Part shown: piece after piece, positions 32,826-40,872 of the stretch
Layout: the number at the start of each line of letters is the position of its first letter
How positions within the stretch are numbered: position 1 is the stretch's first letter
NCBI RefSeq assembly: GCF_003852525.1
Contig: NZ_QAJL01000003.1
Span: forward strand, 1 to 44,046
DNA: 44,046 nucleotides
Reading direction: 5' to 3'
From: Pedobacter sp. KBW06
GTDB taxonomy: Bacteria > Bacteroidota > Bacteroidia > Sphingobacteriales > Sphingobacteriaceae
Program-made: the position numbers and the translations under genes
Notes under the pieces: model-generated
Told to the model about the DNA's origin: nothing
The model's input: only the letters and a program-made list of their open reading frames with translations
Databases searched by the model: none

Positions 32826-33230
32826 ATGAGAAAAATAGACCTCGTGACCGACTTTCAGAAAAAATCGATCGCACAAATTCGGCAAGCTTTCTTCAGGGAG
32901 CGCACAGCGTCCGGGGAATTGGTATTTGAACTTGAATTTTGGTCAGTGTGTTTCGACAAGATCTTATATCTGTATCCCGACTATAGAGAGCTGCCAAAGG
33001 AGAGCGTCATCTACAAATATTGCTGGTCGAATGAACATGATGACGATGTTTGGGGCAATGAAGACGATGGCGAGGTGGAATTTGATCGCGTTGAAGAATT
33101 CTACGGACACCTGAAATCTATCACCCTTCCTGAGGATTCGTACGGGAAAGAAGAATATCATGCGATTCTTGAAATATGTGAATCAGCCATAAAGAATAAG
33201 AACAAACTATTCTTTATGGCCGATTACTAA
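32826..33230 (+). CDS. hypothetical acidic protein
   Basis: This 134-aa protein has no recognised family. It is strongly acidic, with a central EHDDDVWGNEDDGEVEFDRV block, a preceding FWSVCFDKILYLYPDYREL and a helical end YHAILEICESAIKNKNKL. There is no signal peptide. It lies 22 bases after the fucosidase gene and may share its transcript. A 13-bp perfect inverted repeat covers its last codons (33186-33220). Confidence 0.6.
   Translation: MRKIDLVTDFQKKSIAQIRQAFFRERTASGELVFELEFWSVCFDKILYLYPDYRELPKESVIYKYCWSNEHDDDVWGNEDDGEVEFDRVEEFYGHLKSITLPEDSYGKEEYHAILEICESAIKNKNKLFFMADY
33186..33220 (+). repeat. 13-bp perfect inverted repeat at the 3' end of a gene
   Basis: GCCATAAAGAATA and TATTCTTTATGGC pair perfectly over 13 bp around a 9-base loop, ending 10 bases before the stop of the acidic protein gene. 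It may act as an intragenic terminator or 3'-end stabiliser for the fucosidase transcript; no T-run follows. Confidence 0.7.
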
Positions 33231-33249
33231 GGCAAAGCCCTATTACCTC

Positions 33250-33282
33250 CCTTTGGCTACAACATAGCGACCTTTGGCTACA
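33250..33282 (+). promoter_or_regulatory. 12-base direct repeat spaced 21 bp, candidate AraC-type operator
   Basis: CCTTTGGCTACA occurs at 33250-33261 and again at 33271-33282, exactly 21 bases apart, i.e. two helical turns. The second copy leads into TACATTTC, one base off the TAnnTTTG box. It lies 50-82 bases upstream of the NmrA-like gene, whose operon partner encodes an AraC-family protein; AraC regulators often bind such direct repeats. Confidence 0.55.
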
Positions 33283-33331
33283 TTTCTCTTGCGCTTAGTT
33301 CGGACTTTTGACTTAACAAAAAAAGCAAAAC

Positions 33332-34237
33332 ATGAACATCGTACTTACAGGCTCGCTTGGAAACATTGGCAGGCCACTCACAGAAACATTGGTTGGCAAT
33401 GGCCATACCGTTACCGTTATCAGCAGCAATGCCGAGCGTAAGAAAGACATTGAACTCCTGGGTGCAACAGCAGCCATTGGGACCTTACAGGATGTAGATT
33501 TCTTAGCAGAAACTTTCAAAGGCGCGGACATTGTTTACCTGATGGAAACTATGGAAGCTGCCGGCAATATGTTCGATCAATCCGTTGACTTTATCAGCGA
33601 CATTACTAAAATCGGCGAAAATTACAAAGCGGCTGTAGAACGCTCCGGAGTGAAACAGCTGATCCACCTCAGCAGCATTGGCGCACATACCAATGAAGGG
33701 ACCGGGATCATCCTTTTCCACCACAATGTTGAGACCATTCTCAGACAACTTCCGGCCGGGATCGCGATCAAGTTCATTCGTCCGGTAAGCTTTTACATCA
33801 ACCTGTTTTCTGCTATTCACAACATCAAATCCCAGGGGGCCATCATTTCGAATTACGGTGGTGATGTCAAAGAGCCATGGGTTTCGCCGAAAGACATTGC
33901 TGCCGTTGTTGCCGAAGAGGTAGATAAACCTTTTGAGGGCAAAACCATACGTTATGTGGCCAGTGATGAAGTTTCGCCTAATGAGATTGCTCAGGCGCTG
34001 GGAGAAGCCATCGGCAAACCTGATCTGAAATGGCAGGTTATTCCAGGCGAACAGTTGCTGAATAGCTGGCTTAGCATTGGTTTTAACGAACAGGTAGCCA
34101 GGGGTTTTGTGGAGCTGCAGGAAAGCCAGGGCAACGGAAAGCTCTACGAAGATTACCATCAACACAAACCGGCTTTAGGCAAGGTGAAGCTGAAAGACTT
34201 CGCCAAAGACTTTGCCGAAGCCTATGAAAGGGAATAA
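33332..34237 (+). CDS. NmrA-like NAD(P)-binding protein (atypical short-chain dehydrogenase)
   Basis: This 301-aa cytosolic protein has an N-terminal dinucleotide motif MNIVLTGSLGNIGRPL (GxxGxxG), then GHTVTVISSN, a TLQDVDFLAETFKGADIVYL strand-helix and RSGVKQLIHLSSIGAHTNEG. The active-site Tyr-x3-Lys of classical SDRs is not seen, as in NmrA-type proteins that act as redox sensors or quinone/azo-type reductases. C-terminal KTIRYVASDEVSPNEIAQALG is typical of the family. It is preceded by the 21-bp-spaced repeat and followed by the AraC gene 74 bases on. Confidence 0.85.
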   Translation: MNIVLTGSLGNIGRPLTETLVGNGHTVTVISSNAERKKDIELLGATAAIGTLQDVDFLAETFKGADIVYLMETMEAAGNMFDQSVDFISDITKIGENYKAAVERSGVKQLIHLSSIGAHTNEGTGIILFHHNVETILRQLPAGIAIKFIRPVSFYINLFSAIHNIKSQGAIISNYGGDVKEPWVSPKDIAAVVAEEVDKPFEGKTIRYVASDEVSPNEIAQALGEAIGKPDLKWQVIPGEQLLNSWLSIGFNEQVARGFVELQESQGNGKLYEDYHQHKPALGKVKLKDFAKDFAEAYERE

Positions 34238-34311
34238 ATAACCCGTTTAATGTTCCAGGTATTTATTAATTTCGGATAAAAGGCAATGCAAGAGGAATAG
34301 CAGGCAAGCGC

Positions 34312-35235
34312 ATGAGAAAAATTAAAAAATTAAAAACCATTAAAGAATTTCATCAGACCAGAAGTCTTAGCCCTCCTGAGCACCCTTTAATCAGCATCGT
34401 GAATTATGCGGAGATCCAAATGCTGCCAGAGTACCTGGAATACAAATGGACCTTTGATTTCTATCTGGTAGCACTTAAAAAGAATATTGGTGGCAAGGTA
34501 ATGTACGGTCAGCAGTCCTATGACTTTGACGAAGGTGTGATGTTCTTTATTGCTCCTGGTCAGGTATTCGGCATAGAGCAGATTGCCGGTACACCTGCCG
34601 ATAAATCTGGCTGGATGTTGCTCATCCATCCGGATTTCCTTTGGAATACTGCTTTGGCTAAAGGGATAAGGAAGTATGAGTATTTCGGCTATGCCATTCA
34701 TGAGGCCCTCTTTGTATCTAAAAAGGAAGAAGATATCCTGATGGGGATCATCGGTAACATTGAGCGGGAATATCACGCCAATATTGACAAGTTTAGTCAG
34801 GGGATTATTATTTCCCAGCTGGAGACGCTGCTCAATTACGCTGAGCGATTTTACAACCGCCAGTTTATTACCCGAAAGCGTGCCGGCCACCAAATGCTGG
34901 ATCAGCTGGAATTGTTGTTTGCCGATTATTTCGGCCAGAATCTCGCCAGTGCGAAAGGCCTGCCAACGGTGCAGTATTTCGCGGAAAGGTTACACTTATC
35001 TCCGAAATATTTAAGCACGATGCTAAAGACCTTAACAGGGCAAACGGCTCAGCAATTTATCCATGAGCAGCTGATAGAACTGGCTAAACAGCAATTGTCT
35101 GTCACTTCTCTCAGTGTAGGCGAAATCGCGTATCTCTTAGGTTTTGAGCATTCCCAGTCCTTTAACAAGCTCTTCAAGAGCAAAACTTCCTTTACACCGC
35201 TGGAATTCCGAAAATCATTTGAGAACCAGAACTGA
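34312..35235 (+). CDS. AraC-family transcriptional regulator
   Basis: This 307-aa protein has a cupin-like N-terminal ligand domain (about residues 40-190: GGKVMYGQQSYDFDEGVMFF, IAPGQVFGIEQIAG). The C-terminal AraC DNA-binding domain (about 215-303) shows VQYFAERLHLSPKYLSTMLK, GQTAQQFIHEQLIELAKQQL, SVGEIAYLLGFEHSQSFNKL and FTPLEFRKSF. It lies just after the NmrA-like gene, and together with the direct repeat upstream of that gene suggests autoregulation or activation of the oxidoreductase. The effector is unknown. Confidence 0.9.
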   Translation: MRKIKKLKTIKEFHQTRSLSPPEHPLISIVNYAEIQMLPEYLEYKWTFDFYLVALKKNIGGKVMYGQQSYDFDEGVMFFIAPGQVFGIEQIAGTPADKSGWMLLIHPDFLWNTALAKGIRKYEYFGYAIHEALFVSKKEEDILMGIIGNIEREYHANIDKFSQGIIISQLETLLNYAERFYNRQFITRKRAGHQMLDQLELLFADYFGQNLASAKGLPTVQYFAERLHLSPKYLSTMLKTLTGQTAQQFIHEQLIELAKQQLSVTSLSVGEIAYLLGFEHSQSFNKLFKSKTSFTPLEFRKSFENQN

Positions 35236-35294
35236 GACGTGATCTCCCCCCTTAATTGTCGCTATCTCCACGCGCAGGTTCGGAGAGGCTGCCG

Positions 35295-35302
35295 TACATT
35301 TG
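35295..35302 (+). promoter_or_regulatory. -7 promoter box for the RibD-C/DHFR-like gene
   Basis: TACATTTG matches TAnnTTTG, 18 bases before the ATG at 35321. A TTG start at 35300 in the same frame falls inside this box, which argues for the ATG. Confidence 0.45.
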
Positions 35303-35320
35303 ACATACAAACCTATAGTT

Positions 35321-35911
35321 ATGAGAAAGTTAGTAATGAAAATGTCGCTTTCCCTCGATGGCTTCGTATGCGATGCAAATGGCAAGAACGATTGGATCTT
35401 CAAAACCGGAGACGAGGAGTCTCTGGCCTGGAGTGTCGAGAAAAGTAGTGACGCAAGCCTGTTGATCATGGGCAGAAAGTCGTTTGAAATAATGGCCCCC
35501 TACTGGCCCACTGCGACCGGGCCTTTTGCCGCACCGATGAACCAGATTCCAAAGGCGCTTTTCACAAAAAAAGGATTTAAAGGCATCAAATCCGGGAATG
35601 TCGGAACTGCGCAACAGACAGCTGCAGCGGCCTCCTGGGCAGAGGCAAAAGTTTTCGACGGGGATCTTGCCGAAGAGATCACCGCACTTAAAGCTGAATC
35701 CGGGAAGCCGATTGTAGCATTTGGCGGGGCGGAGTTTATGCAGAGCCTCATCGCAACGGGCCTCATCGATGAATACCACCTGGCCATCCATCCTGTGGTT
35801 TTGGGCTCTGGATTGCCAATTTTTAAAGGTTGCAAAGTACCTTTTTACCTGAAACTGGCAGAGGTAAAGGCTTTTCCGGGAGGAGTCGTTGCTCTGACCT
35901 ATCGCGTGTAA
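35321..35911 (+). CDS. dihydrofolate reductase-like / RibD C-terminal family protein
   Basis: This 196-aa protein begins MRKLVMKMSLSLDGFVCDANG, the hallmark first strand of the RibD-C/YyaP family. LLIMGRKSFEIMAPYWP follows, then KPIVAFGGAEFMQSLIATGL and a final HLAIHPVVLGSGLPIFKG strand. Family members are NADPH-dependent reductases of the DHFR fold, mostly with unknown substrates; true folate DHFR residues are not all present. It follows the AraC gene and has its own promoter box. Cytosolic. Confidence 0.85.
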   Translation: MRKLVMKMSLSLDGFVCDANGKNDWIFKTGDEESLAWSVEKSSDASLLIMGRKSFEIMAPYWPTATGPFAAPMNQIPKALFTKKGFKGIKSGNVGTAQQTAAAASWAEAKVFDGDLAEEITALKAESGKPIVAFGGAEFMQSLIATGLIDEYHLAIHPVVLGSGLPIFKGCKVPFYLKLAEVKAFPGGVVALTYRV

Positions 35912-36028
35912 AATATTAGTTTTTGGATAAATTGATCATCTTGCCGAATTAGTAAGGTGATCAAATATTCTTAAACTGAAACAGGCAGGAAATATGCTAT
36001 ATTAGGTTGACAAGTAAGTAATTTACCT

Positions 36029-37612
36029 ATGCATACAATTTTACCTTTTCTACTGGCCATGGTAGCAGCAATCGTGCTGTTGAATATGTGGGCTGCCAAA
36101 CTTAAAATCGCGTACCCTATTCTATTGGTTGTTGCCGGGCTACTGGTTAGCTTTATCCCCGGACTACCAGCAGTAAATATTGATCCGGACCTGATCTTTT
36201 TCATATTTCTGCCACCTTTGCTGTTTTCGGCAGCCTGGTCCATTTCTTTTAAAGAGATGAAAAAATGGTGGCGCATCATTGGCAGTTTCGCTTTCCTGGT
36301 CGTGTTTTTCACCGCCCTTTCTGTGGCTCTGGTCACCAATCATTTGATCCCTGGATTTACCATCGCTTTAGGCTTTTTATTGGGCGGGATTGTGTCGCCA
36401 CCTGATGCAGTAAGCACGGGGGCCATCACCAAATTTGTAAAAATCCCCAGATCAACATCAGCAGTCCTGGAGGGTGAAAGCTTGCTGAATGATGCTTCTT
36501 CACTGATCATCTTTCGATTTGCACTCGTAGCGGTTGGCACAGGCCAGTTCATATGGCAGGAAGCCGCGCTCAGTTTTCTCTGGATGGTGATTGGTGGTGT
36601 CGGCATTGGTTTACTGCTGGGCTGGATATTTGTGCAGAGTCATAAAAGATTACCGACCGATGCACCTTCAGATATTGCACTTACCCTCATTGAGCCTTAT
36701 TTTATCTACTGGATTGCAGAACAGCTTCACAGCTCGGGTGTAATGGCGGTGGTAACTGCGGGTTTATATATGTCTGCGAGAAGGTTAACTTTTCTGGACA
36801 GTGCCAGCCGCATCAAAGGCCACAGTGTATGGGAAAGTTTTATATTCATTCTGAATGGCATTGTCTTTCTGATTATAGGGCTGGCACTACCGGAAATTGT
36901 AGATGGACTGCGTTCGAAAGGGATCCCTTTAAGCACCGCAATTGGTTATGGCTTGCTGGTAGCCGGGGTATTGGTTGGCGCCCGCATCATCAGTTCTTAC
37001 GTTGCCATGACGGCCACACTTATTTTCCGGCCAGGTGTTGCACCTCGTGCCAGGTCTGGAGGAATGCTGCTGACCATGCCACTTTTGCTTGGCTGGACAG
37101 GAATGCGTGGCGTGGTGTCCTTAGCTGCGGCACTGGCCATTCCGGTCACTTTAGCGGATGGCACTGCTTTCCCCTACCGCAACCTGATCCTGTTCATCAC
37201 TTTTGTGGTGATCTTGCTTACACTGGTGGTACAAGGGCTTACCCTCCCCTTTTTTATAAAACGGATCGGTGCATTTGGTGGAATGATTAATGAAGAAGCA
37301 GAGGAATTGGCCAGACGCGAAATGAAGAAAGGCTTGAAGCAACACGCTTATCAATTTCTCAAAAACAAGTACGACAATGAGCTAAAGGGCCATGCAGGCA
37401 TGGAAAAAATCCTGAAGCATTGGGAAGAAAAAACACAGGCGGCAGACGACAGCTGGATGAACGACGAAACGAAAGCTATTTTTGTCAGCTTGCTTGATAG
37501 TCAGCGGGAATACCTGTCGGAACTCAATAAAGACGTTTCCATTGATGAAGAAATTATTCGTCAGCAATTGTACCAGATAGATTTGGAAGAAGAGCGGCTA
37601 AAGATTATTTAA
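36029..37612 (+). CDS. CPA1-family Na+/H+ antiporter
   Basis: This 527-aa inner-membrane protein has about 12 helices up to residue 410 and a cytosolic helical tail of about 115 residues (LARREMKKGLKQHAYQFLKN onward). CPA1/NhaP motifs are visible: FLPPLLFSAAW, GGIVSPPDAVSTGAI, the core VLEGESLLNDASSLIIF with the Asp pair position, and WTGMRGVVSLAAALAIP. It exchanges external protons for cytosolic Na+ or K+ for pH and salt balance. The stop overlaps that of the convergent esterase gene by 8 bases. Confidence 0.93.
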   Translation: MHTILPFLLAMVAAIVLLNMWAAKLKIAYPILLVVAGLLVSFIPGLPAVNIDPDLIFFIFLPPLLFSAAWSISFKEMKKWWRIIGSFAFLVVFFTALSVALVTNHLIPGFTIALGFLLGGIVSPPDAVSTGAITKFVKIPRSTSAVLEGESLLNDASSLIIFRFALVAVGTGQFIWQEAALSFLWMVIGGVGIGLLLGWIFVQSHKRLPTDAPSDIALTLIEPYFIYWIAEQLHSSGVMAVVTAGLYMSARRLTFLDSASRIKGHSVWESFIFILNGIVFLIIGLALPEIVDGLRSKGIPLSTAIGYGLLVAGVLVGARIISSYVAMTATLIFRPGVAPRARSGGMLLTMPLLLGWTGMRGVVSLAAALAIPVTLADGTAFPYRNLILFITFVVILLTLVVQGLTLPFFIKRIGAFGGMINEEAEELARREMKKGLKQHAYQFLKNKYDNELKGHAGMEKILKHWEEKTQAADDSWMNDETKAIFVSLLDSQREYLSELNKDVSIDEEIIRQQLYQIDLEEERLKII

Positions 37613-38378
37613 TTGCCCTTAGAATTCCTTTCAGCCAAAATTCAGCGAGACGTTTGGATCCCTCAGCATTGGGATGCAAATAAAAGGTGCCATGCTTTCC
37701 ATCCTCCGCTTTAAACAATTGTTTATGTTGCTTTTGAAAGAAACTGAATACTGCTTTATTGCCTAAATAAACCTGATTTGGATGGATAAGTTTATGCTCT
37801 GCATATACAGATTCGATTTGTGAAAAATAACTGCTTAAGCGATCCAGTCCTTCCTGCATGTATCCTGCGTTGTTGTGGGTATTCGGACTGTACCAAAGCG
37901 GGTATTGCAGGACGAATTTGGCATTGGGGTATTTTTTAATCAGGGTATTGATCAGGACATTCAAATTGTCTTTGTACTGAGCTGCCTGGACAGGTGAACC
38001 GTTTGGCCCAAACATGGCGCTGTCGTTGGTGCCCAGCATAATCGAGAACAACAGAACTGCTGTTTGATCTTGTGCAAAGGCATCGGCAGCCTGCAGTACT
38101 TTTGGAAAATCAATGTTGTTAGCCGGCAAAAAATCTACGGTAGTGTGTCCGCTAAACCCTTTGTTACTGATATTTACGGCACCAATATCTTTACGATCTC
38201 TCAGCAGTTTGGCCACATAGACCGGCGTAGCTTCTGTTTTTGGATCGGATAAAGCACTGCCTTCGGTAATGCTATCGCCAATAAAAACAATATTTAATTT
38301 TTCTGTCTTTTTTCCAGAAAAGGAAGTCAGCATTACAAGCAGGAACAAACAGGTATACTTAAAAATAGGTTTCATCAT
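37605..38378 (-). CDS. secreted SGNH/GDSL-family esterase
   Basis: This 257-aa protein has a signal peptide ending near SFSGKK. Block I is VFIGDSITEG with Ser36, block II GFSGHTT, block III LGTNDSAMFG and block V YLHPNAEGSKRLAEFW with the catalytic His. Block V lacks the usual Asp three residues before the His. Such enzymes remove acetyl or acyl groups from sugars; in this setting with GH2 and GH29 genes a glycan O-acetylesterase is plausible (inference). The 3' end overlaps the convergent antiporter gene by 8 bases. Confidence 0.85.
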   Translation of the reverse strand: MMKPIFKYTCLFLLVMLTSFSGKKTEKLNIVFIGDSITEGSALSDPKTEATPVYVAKLLRDRKDIGAVNISNKGFSGHTTVDFLPANNIDFPKVLQAADAFAQDQTAVLLFSIMLGTNDSAMFGPNGSPVQAAQYKDNLNVLINTLIKKYPNAKFVLQYPLWYSPNTHNNAGYMQEGLDRLSSYFSQIESVYAEHKLIHPNQVYLGNKAVFSFFQKQHKQLFKAEDGKHGTFYLHPNAEGSKRLAEFWLKGILRAIK

Positions 38379-38507
38379 TTTTAAAGGTCGATAATTTTAA
38401 GCAGATTTTTAAGTGGTTTCGAACTGCTGATTTAATAACCATAAAAGAAATACCGCTGCATTGTAGTTAAGCGTTTTATTATTAACTTGCATTAAAACAA
38501 AACAAAC

Positions 38508-38705
38508 ATGGAGCGTATCATCAACCTTACACTGATTTTCTCTGTTGTCATTTTAATAGCAATTTTAACTTTTGAGTTTTTAAACTACAAAGAAGGATTT
38601 GTTAGCCGGTTTCCTTACCCTTTAATCACCTCAATCTGTTGCCTTTATTTTATCAAAACGAAGCGGGCAAGACGTATTCAGCAAGATTTGGAACAGAAAG
38701 GCTAA
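38508..38705 (+). CDS. small membrane protein
   Basis: This 65-aa protein has two membrane helices (about residues 5-25 and 37-49: LTLIFSVVILIAILTFEFL and YPLITSICCLYFI) and a basic tail KTKRARRIQQDLEQKG. No family is recognised. It stands alone between the esterase promoter region and a short truncated frame. The ATG is well placed after an AT-rich leader. Confidence 0.55.
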   Translation: MERIINLTLIFSVVILIAILTFEFLNYKEGFVSRFPYPLITSICCLYFIKTKRARRIQQDLEQKG

Positions 38706-38714
38706 ATTATTGAT

Positions 38715-38807
38715 ATGTTTAAGAATCTCTTTAACAAAAAAAATGATAAGCCAACGATGATTACTATGGAATTTTGGCCTCAGCAGGTTTACTTGTTTGG
38801 GATGTAA
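38715..38807 (+). CDS. very short open frame, possibly an N-terminal gene remnant
   Basis: Thirty codons begin MFKNLFNKKNDKPTMITME and end WPQQVYLFGM before TAA. The basic start and length suggest the first part of a longer cytosolic protein whose remainder is gone. It lies next to the truncated FtsX fragment, so the whole stretch may be a deletion scar. Weak. Confidence 0.3.
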   Translation: MFKNLFNKKNDKPTMITMEFWPQQVYLFGM

Positions 38808-38872
38808 ATTAGTTTTAATCAAAAGGAAATGAGCTCCCCTTAGGCGAATTTTACAAAAAAGAATTTTTCAGC

Positions 38873-39343
38873 TTATTCACTTCTTAAGGCATCCATAGCA
38901 TTCGCCCTCGTAACTCTAATGGATTGAATACTTACGGTTAGCAAGGCAATAAGCAGGGACAGCACTGCTGCCAGTATAAACGGAAATGCAGATATGGTTA
39001 CCCTAAAATCAAAGGACGATAACCATTTATTGATGACCAGATAGGCTAGCGGAAAGGCAATAAGATTAGCAATGATGACTAATTTTATGAAATCCATATT
39101 GAGCGAAGTCAAAATGCTATAGGTATTTGCACCGAGCACCTTACGGATGCTGATTTCCTTTTTACGTTGTTCTGCCATGTATAAAGCCAAACCGAGTAAG
39201 CCCAGACAGGAAATAAATATCGCGAAGCCCCCAAACCAATTCGATAAGGTCCCCAAGAGCTGCTCCTGGGCAAACTTTTTCTCAAATGATTCGTCTAAAA
39301 ATGTACGGTCGACCGGAAAGTCAGGACACCAGACAACAGCGTG
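38873..39343 (-). pseudogene. C-terminal fragment of an FtsX/MacB-type ABC permease
   Basis: Family-like sequence begins WCPDFPVDRTFLDESFEKKF and continues AQEQLLGTLSNWFGGFAIF, then SCLGLLGLALYMAEQRKKEI, SIRKVLGANT and a last helix ending RVTRANAMDALRSE. These are the final two or three membrane segments of a permease normally near 800 aa. A TAA at 39344-39346 stops the frame upstream. The usual ATG-less open frame starts at a TTG (39254-39256), but the homology extends beyond it, so this is a remnant and not a small gene. Confidence 0.82.
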
Positions 39344-39398
39344 TTAAAAACTCAGAAATTAAATGATTTAGGTGACCAGCCCCTACCTTAGCACATTC

Positions 39399-39914
39399 TC
39401 AGACAGAAAAGATTGCCGCAATCCTGCGTTCGGCCTCTTTCAATGAAATTCCTGCATAATAATCCCGAACAAATGGATGGTTAGGGTCTTCATGAGGAAT
39501 CACGTCAGGACGTTGATTGCCTTTTCTTGTTTCCACATTCATTGGAATTGAGCCGCTGTAATCGTAGTCAGGAAGCCAGTTTGACAACCAGCCAAAGTAA
39601 ACAACCTCATGGTTTTCGTTGTCAAAATTCTCATTATAATCCAGGAAGCTCTTTTCACTCAATGAAACCCATACCCCATAATCCAATCCTTCACAGCTTC
39701 CGATTACTTTTTGAGTCAGTGTGGTCCGTATAAAAAAGTCAGTTTGATCGGGATATTCAATCACACAAAAATCTTCATTGAGTTCTGTTTGTCCGTATTG
39801 TTTTTCCTCCTCAGTAAGTGAACCATAACTGGAAGGAAAAGGGAAAGCCAGCGCAGGCCACTGGGTATGTTCTTTGCCGCATGACGGGCAAATGAAAGTG
39901 TGTAAAGCATTCAT
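39399..39914 (-). CDS. DUF2199 domain protein
   Basis: This protein has a zinc-ribbon-like start TFICPSCGKEHTQWPALAFPF, then DFCVIEYPDQTDFFIRTTL, CEGLDYGVWVSLSEKSFLDY, VVYFGWLSNWLPDYDYSG and NHPFVRDYYAGISLKEA, the DUF2199 pattern. The frame opens at an ATG at 40001 (200 aa). The start at 39914 (171 aa) is preferred because the domain begins six residues later and a TAATTTTG promoter box lies at 39923-39930 just upstream. Cytosolic, function unknown; such proteins are common as scattered single genes and in polymorphic-toxin immunity settings. Confidence 0.78.
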   Translation of the reverse strand: MNALHTFICPSCGKEHTQWPALAFPFPSSYGSLTEEEKQYGQTELNEDFCVIEYPDQTDFFIRTTLTQKVIGSCEGLDYGVWVSLSEKSFLDYNENFDNENHEVVYFGWLSNWLPDYDYSGSIPMNVETRKGNQRPDVIPHEDPNHPFVRDYYAGISLKEAERRIAAIFSV

Positions 39915-40078
39915 AGTATCGCCAAAATTAGAATAATTCCCTAACTCCGGAAATACAAAAGCCCCAGATTTCTCTGAGGCCTTGTCTTGGAGCGTCATCA
40001 ATTTATAATCAGGGGAGATTATTATTTAAATGACTCTGCTGTTCATCCTAACCATATGAAAGGAAATTACAGCGTTAT

Positions 40079-40276
40079 TTAGTTGAAACACAACCATGAT
40101 CTCTCTATGTATTCTCCACCTGCTTGTGTATAATAATCTGTTTCAACACAACCCTCAGAACTTACAATATTGGATTTGATTGCATGTCTTCCTCCATTTA
40201 CGTGTTTCAATTCATCCCTGGTAAGTTCTTTGTTTTCTGAAGAGAATTTACCCTTCATTCCATTTAATTTTTTCAT
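40079..40276 (-). CDS. double-glycine-leader peptide precursor (RiPP/bacteriocin-like)
   Basis: This 65-aa product has a basic N-terminus MKKLNGMKGKF, then a leader ending KELTRDELKHVNGG (GG at residues 28-29). This matches the L-S/T-x-D/E-E-hydrophobic-K-x-hydrophobic-x-GG form of Bacteroidota natural-product precursors exported and cleaved by C39-peptidase transporters. The 36-residue core has Cys43 and Cys63, aromatic residues (YY, YIERSW) and an internal GG. It has its own promoter (40332-40364) and is divergent from a small HTH gene. No modification enzyme or C39 transporter is in the window, so it is an orphan here. Confidence 0.72.
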   Translation of the reverse strand: MKKLNGMKGKFSSENKELTRDELKHVNGGRHAIKSNIVSSEGCVETDYYTQAGGEYIERSWLCFN

Positions 40277-40331
40277 AAAAATAACTTTAAGTGAATAGAT
40301 ACTTAAATATAAAAAGAAATTTAGAAAACAA

Positions 40332-40364
40332 CAAATATATCACATAATTGTGAATTAATTTAAA
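40332..40364 (-). promoter_or_regulatory. promoter of the GG-leader peptide gene
   Basis: The minus strand reads TTTA, 21 bases, TATATTTG, a close match to the Bacteroidota TTTG-N19-21-TAnnTTTG promoter. The leader would be about 50 bases long before the ATG at 40276. Confidence 0.6.
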
Positions 40365-40391
40365 TCAGCTTGGCTTTATGTAAAAAAAAAT

Positions 40392-40404
40392 GCTGTAATA
40401 CAGC
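40392..40404. promoter_or_regulatory. 13-base palindrome between divergent promoters
   Basis: GCTGTAATACAGC has perfect 6-bp arms around one A. It lies between the -33-type boxes of the two divergent promoters (40361-40364 and 40430-40433), a natural operator for the HTH protein at 40524-40781. Confidence 0.45.
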
Positions 40405-40429
40405 GCAGACTACAGGCTTTTACCCTGTG

Positions 40430-40462
40430 TTTGTGATAATAAAAGTAATATCATTAAATTTG
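40430..40462 (+). promoter_or_regulatory. consensus Bacteroidota promoter of the small HTH gene
   Basis: TTTG (40430-40433), 21 bases, TAAATTTG (40455-40462): both boxes match the consensus exactly. The leader to the ATG at 40524 is about 55 bases. Confidence 0.7.
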
Positions 40463-40523
40463 CCGCCCAACGAATAAATGGGCTGAAATACCTGGAATAC
40501 TTTAAACAACTACAAAAGAATAA

Positions 40524-40781
40524 ATGGAAGAGAACGACTTTGTCTCCATCTGGCTGGAAGAAAGCGGAAACCCCGCGATAGAGGAATTATCACAGTTGAA
40601 CCTGGACCTTGCCAGTAAAACTGTAAAAGTACTGGCCGATAAAGGCCTTTCTGCAAATGACCTAGCTGTTTCCCTGGACATCAATCCGGACGAAGTGAAC
40701 AGATGGCTGACCGGCAGACATACTTTCAGTGCAAAGATTATAAAGGAAATCTCTGGTAATTCTATCCACGATCAGAATTAA
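40524..40781 (+). CDS. small XRE-like HTH protein
   Basis: This 85-aa protein has an acidic N-terminal arm (MEENDFVSIWLEESGNPAIEEL) followed by an HTH (about residues 28-78: LDLASKTVKVLADKGLSAND, LAVSLDINPDEVNRWLTGRH, TFSAKIIKEISG). The NPxEVxRWLxGxH recognition helix is typical of XRE antitoxin-type regulators. Transcription is from a near-perfect promoter and ends at the strong terminator at 40845-40872, so it is monocistronic. It is divergent from the GG-leader gene and probably regulates it and itself through the palindrome at 40392-40404 (inference). Confidence 0.8.
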   Translation: MEENDFVSIWLEESGNPAIEELSQLNLDLASKTVKVLADKGLSANDLAVSLDINPDEVNRWLTGRHTFSAKIIKEISGNSIHDQN

Positions 40782-40844
40782 GAGCTCCAGCTCAGCAAAT
40801 GTTTTAGCAAATGAAGCTAAAAATGATAATATCCAGAATGATAT

Positions 40845-40872
40845 GGCTGGCCTAGCCAGCCTTTCTTTTTTT
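40845..40872 (+). terminator. rho-independent terminator of the small HTH gene
   Basis: GGCTGGC and GCCAGCC form a 7-bp GC-rich stem with a CTA loop, directly followed by TTTCTTTTTTT. A textbook intrinsic terminator. Confidence 0.88.

Noticed and set aside
35300..35320. TTG start for the RibD-C/DHFR-like gene
   Set aside because: It falls inside the -7 promoter box and adds residues before the conserved MRKLVMKMSLSLDGF start.
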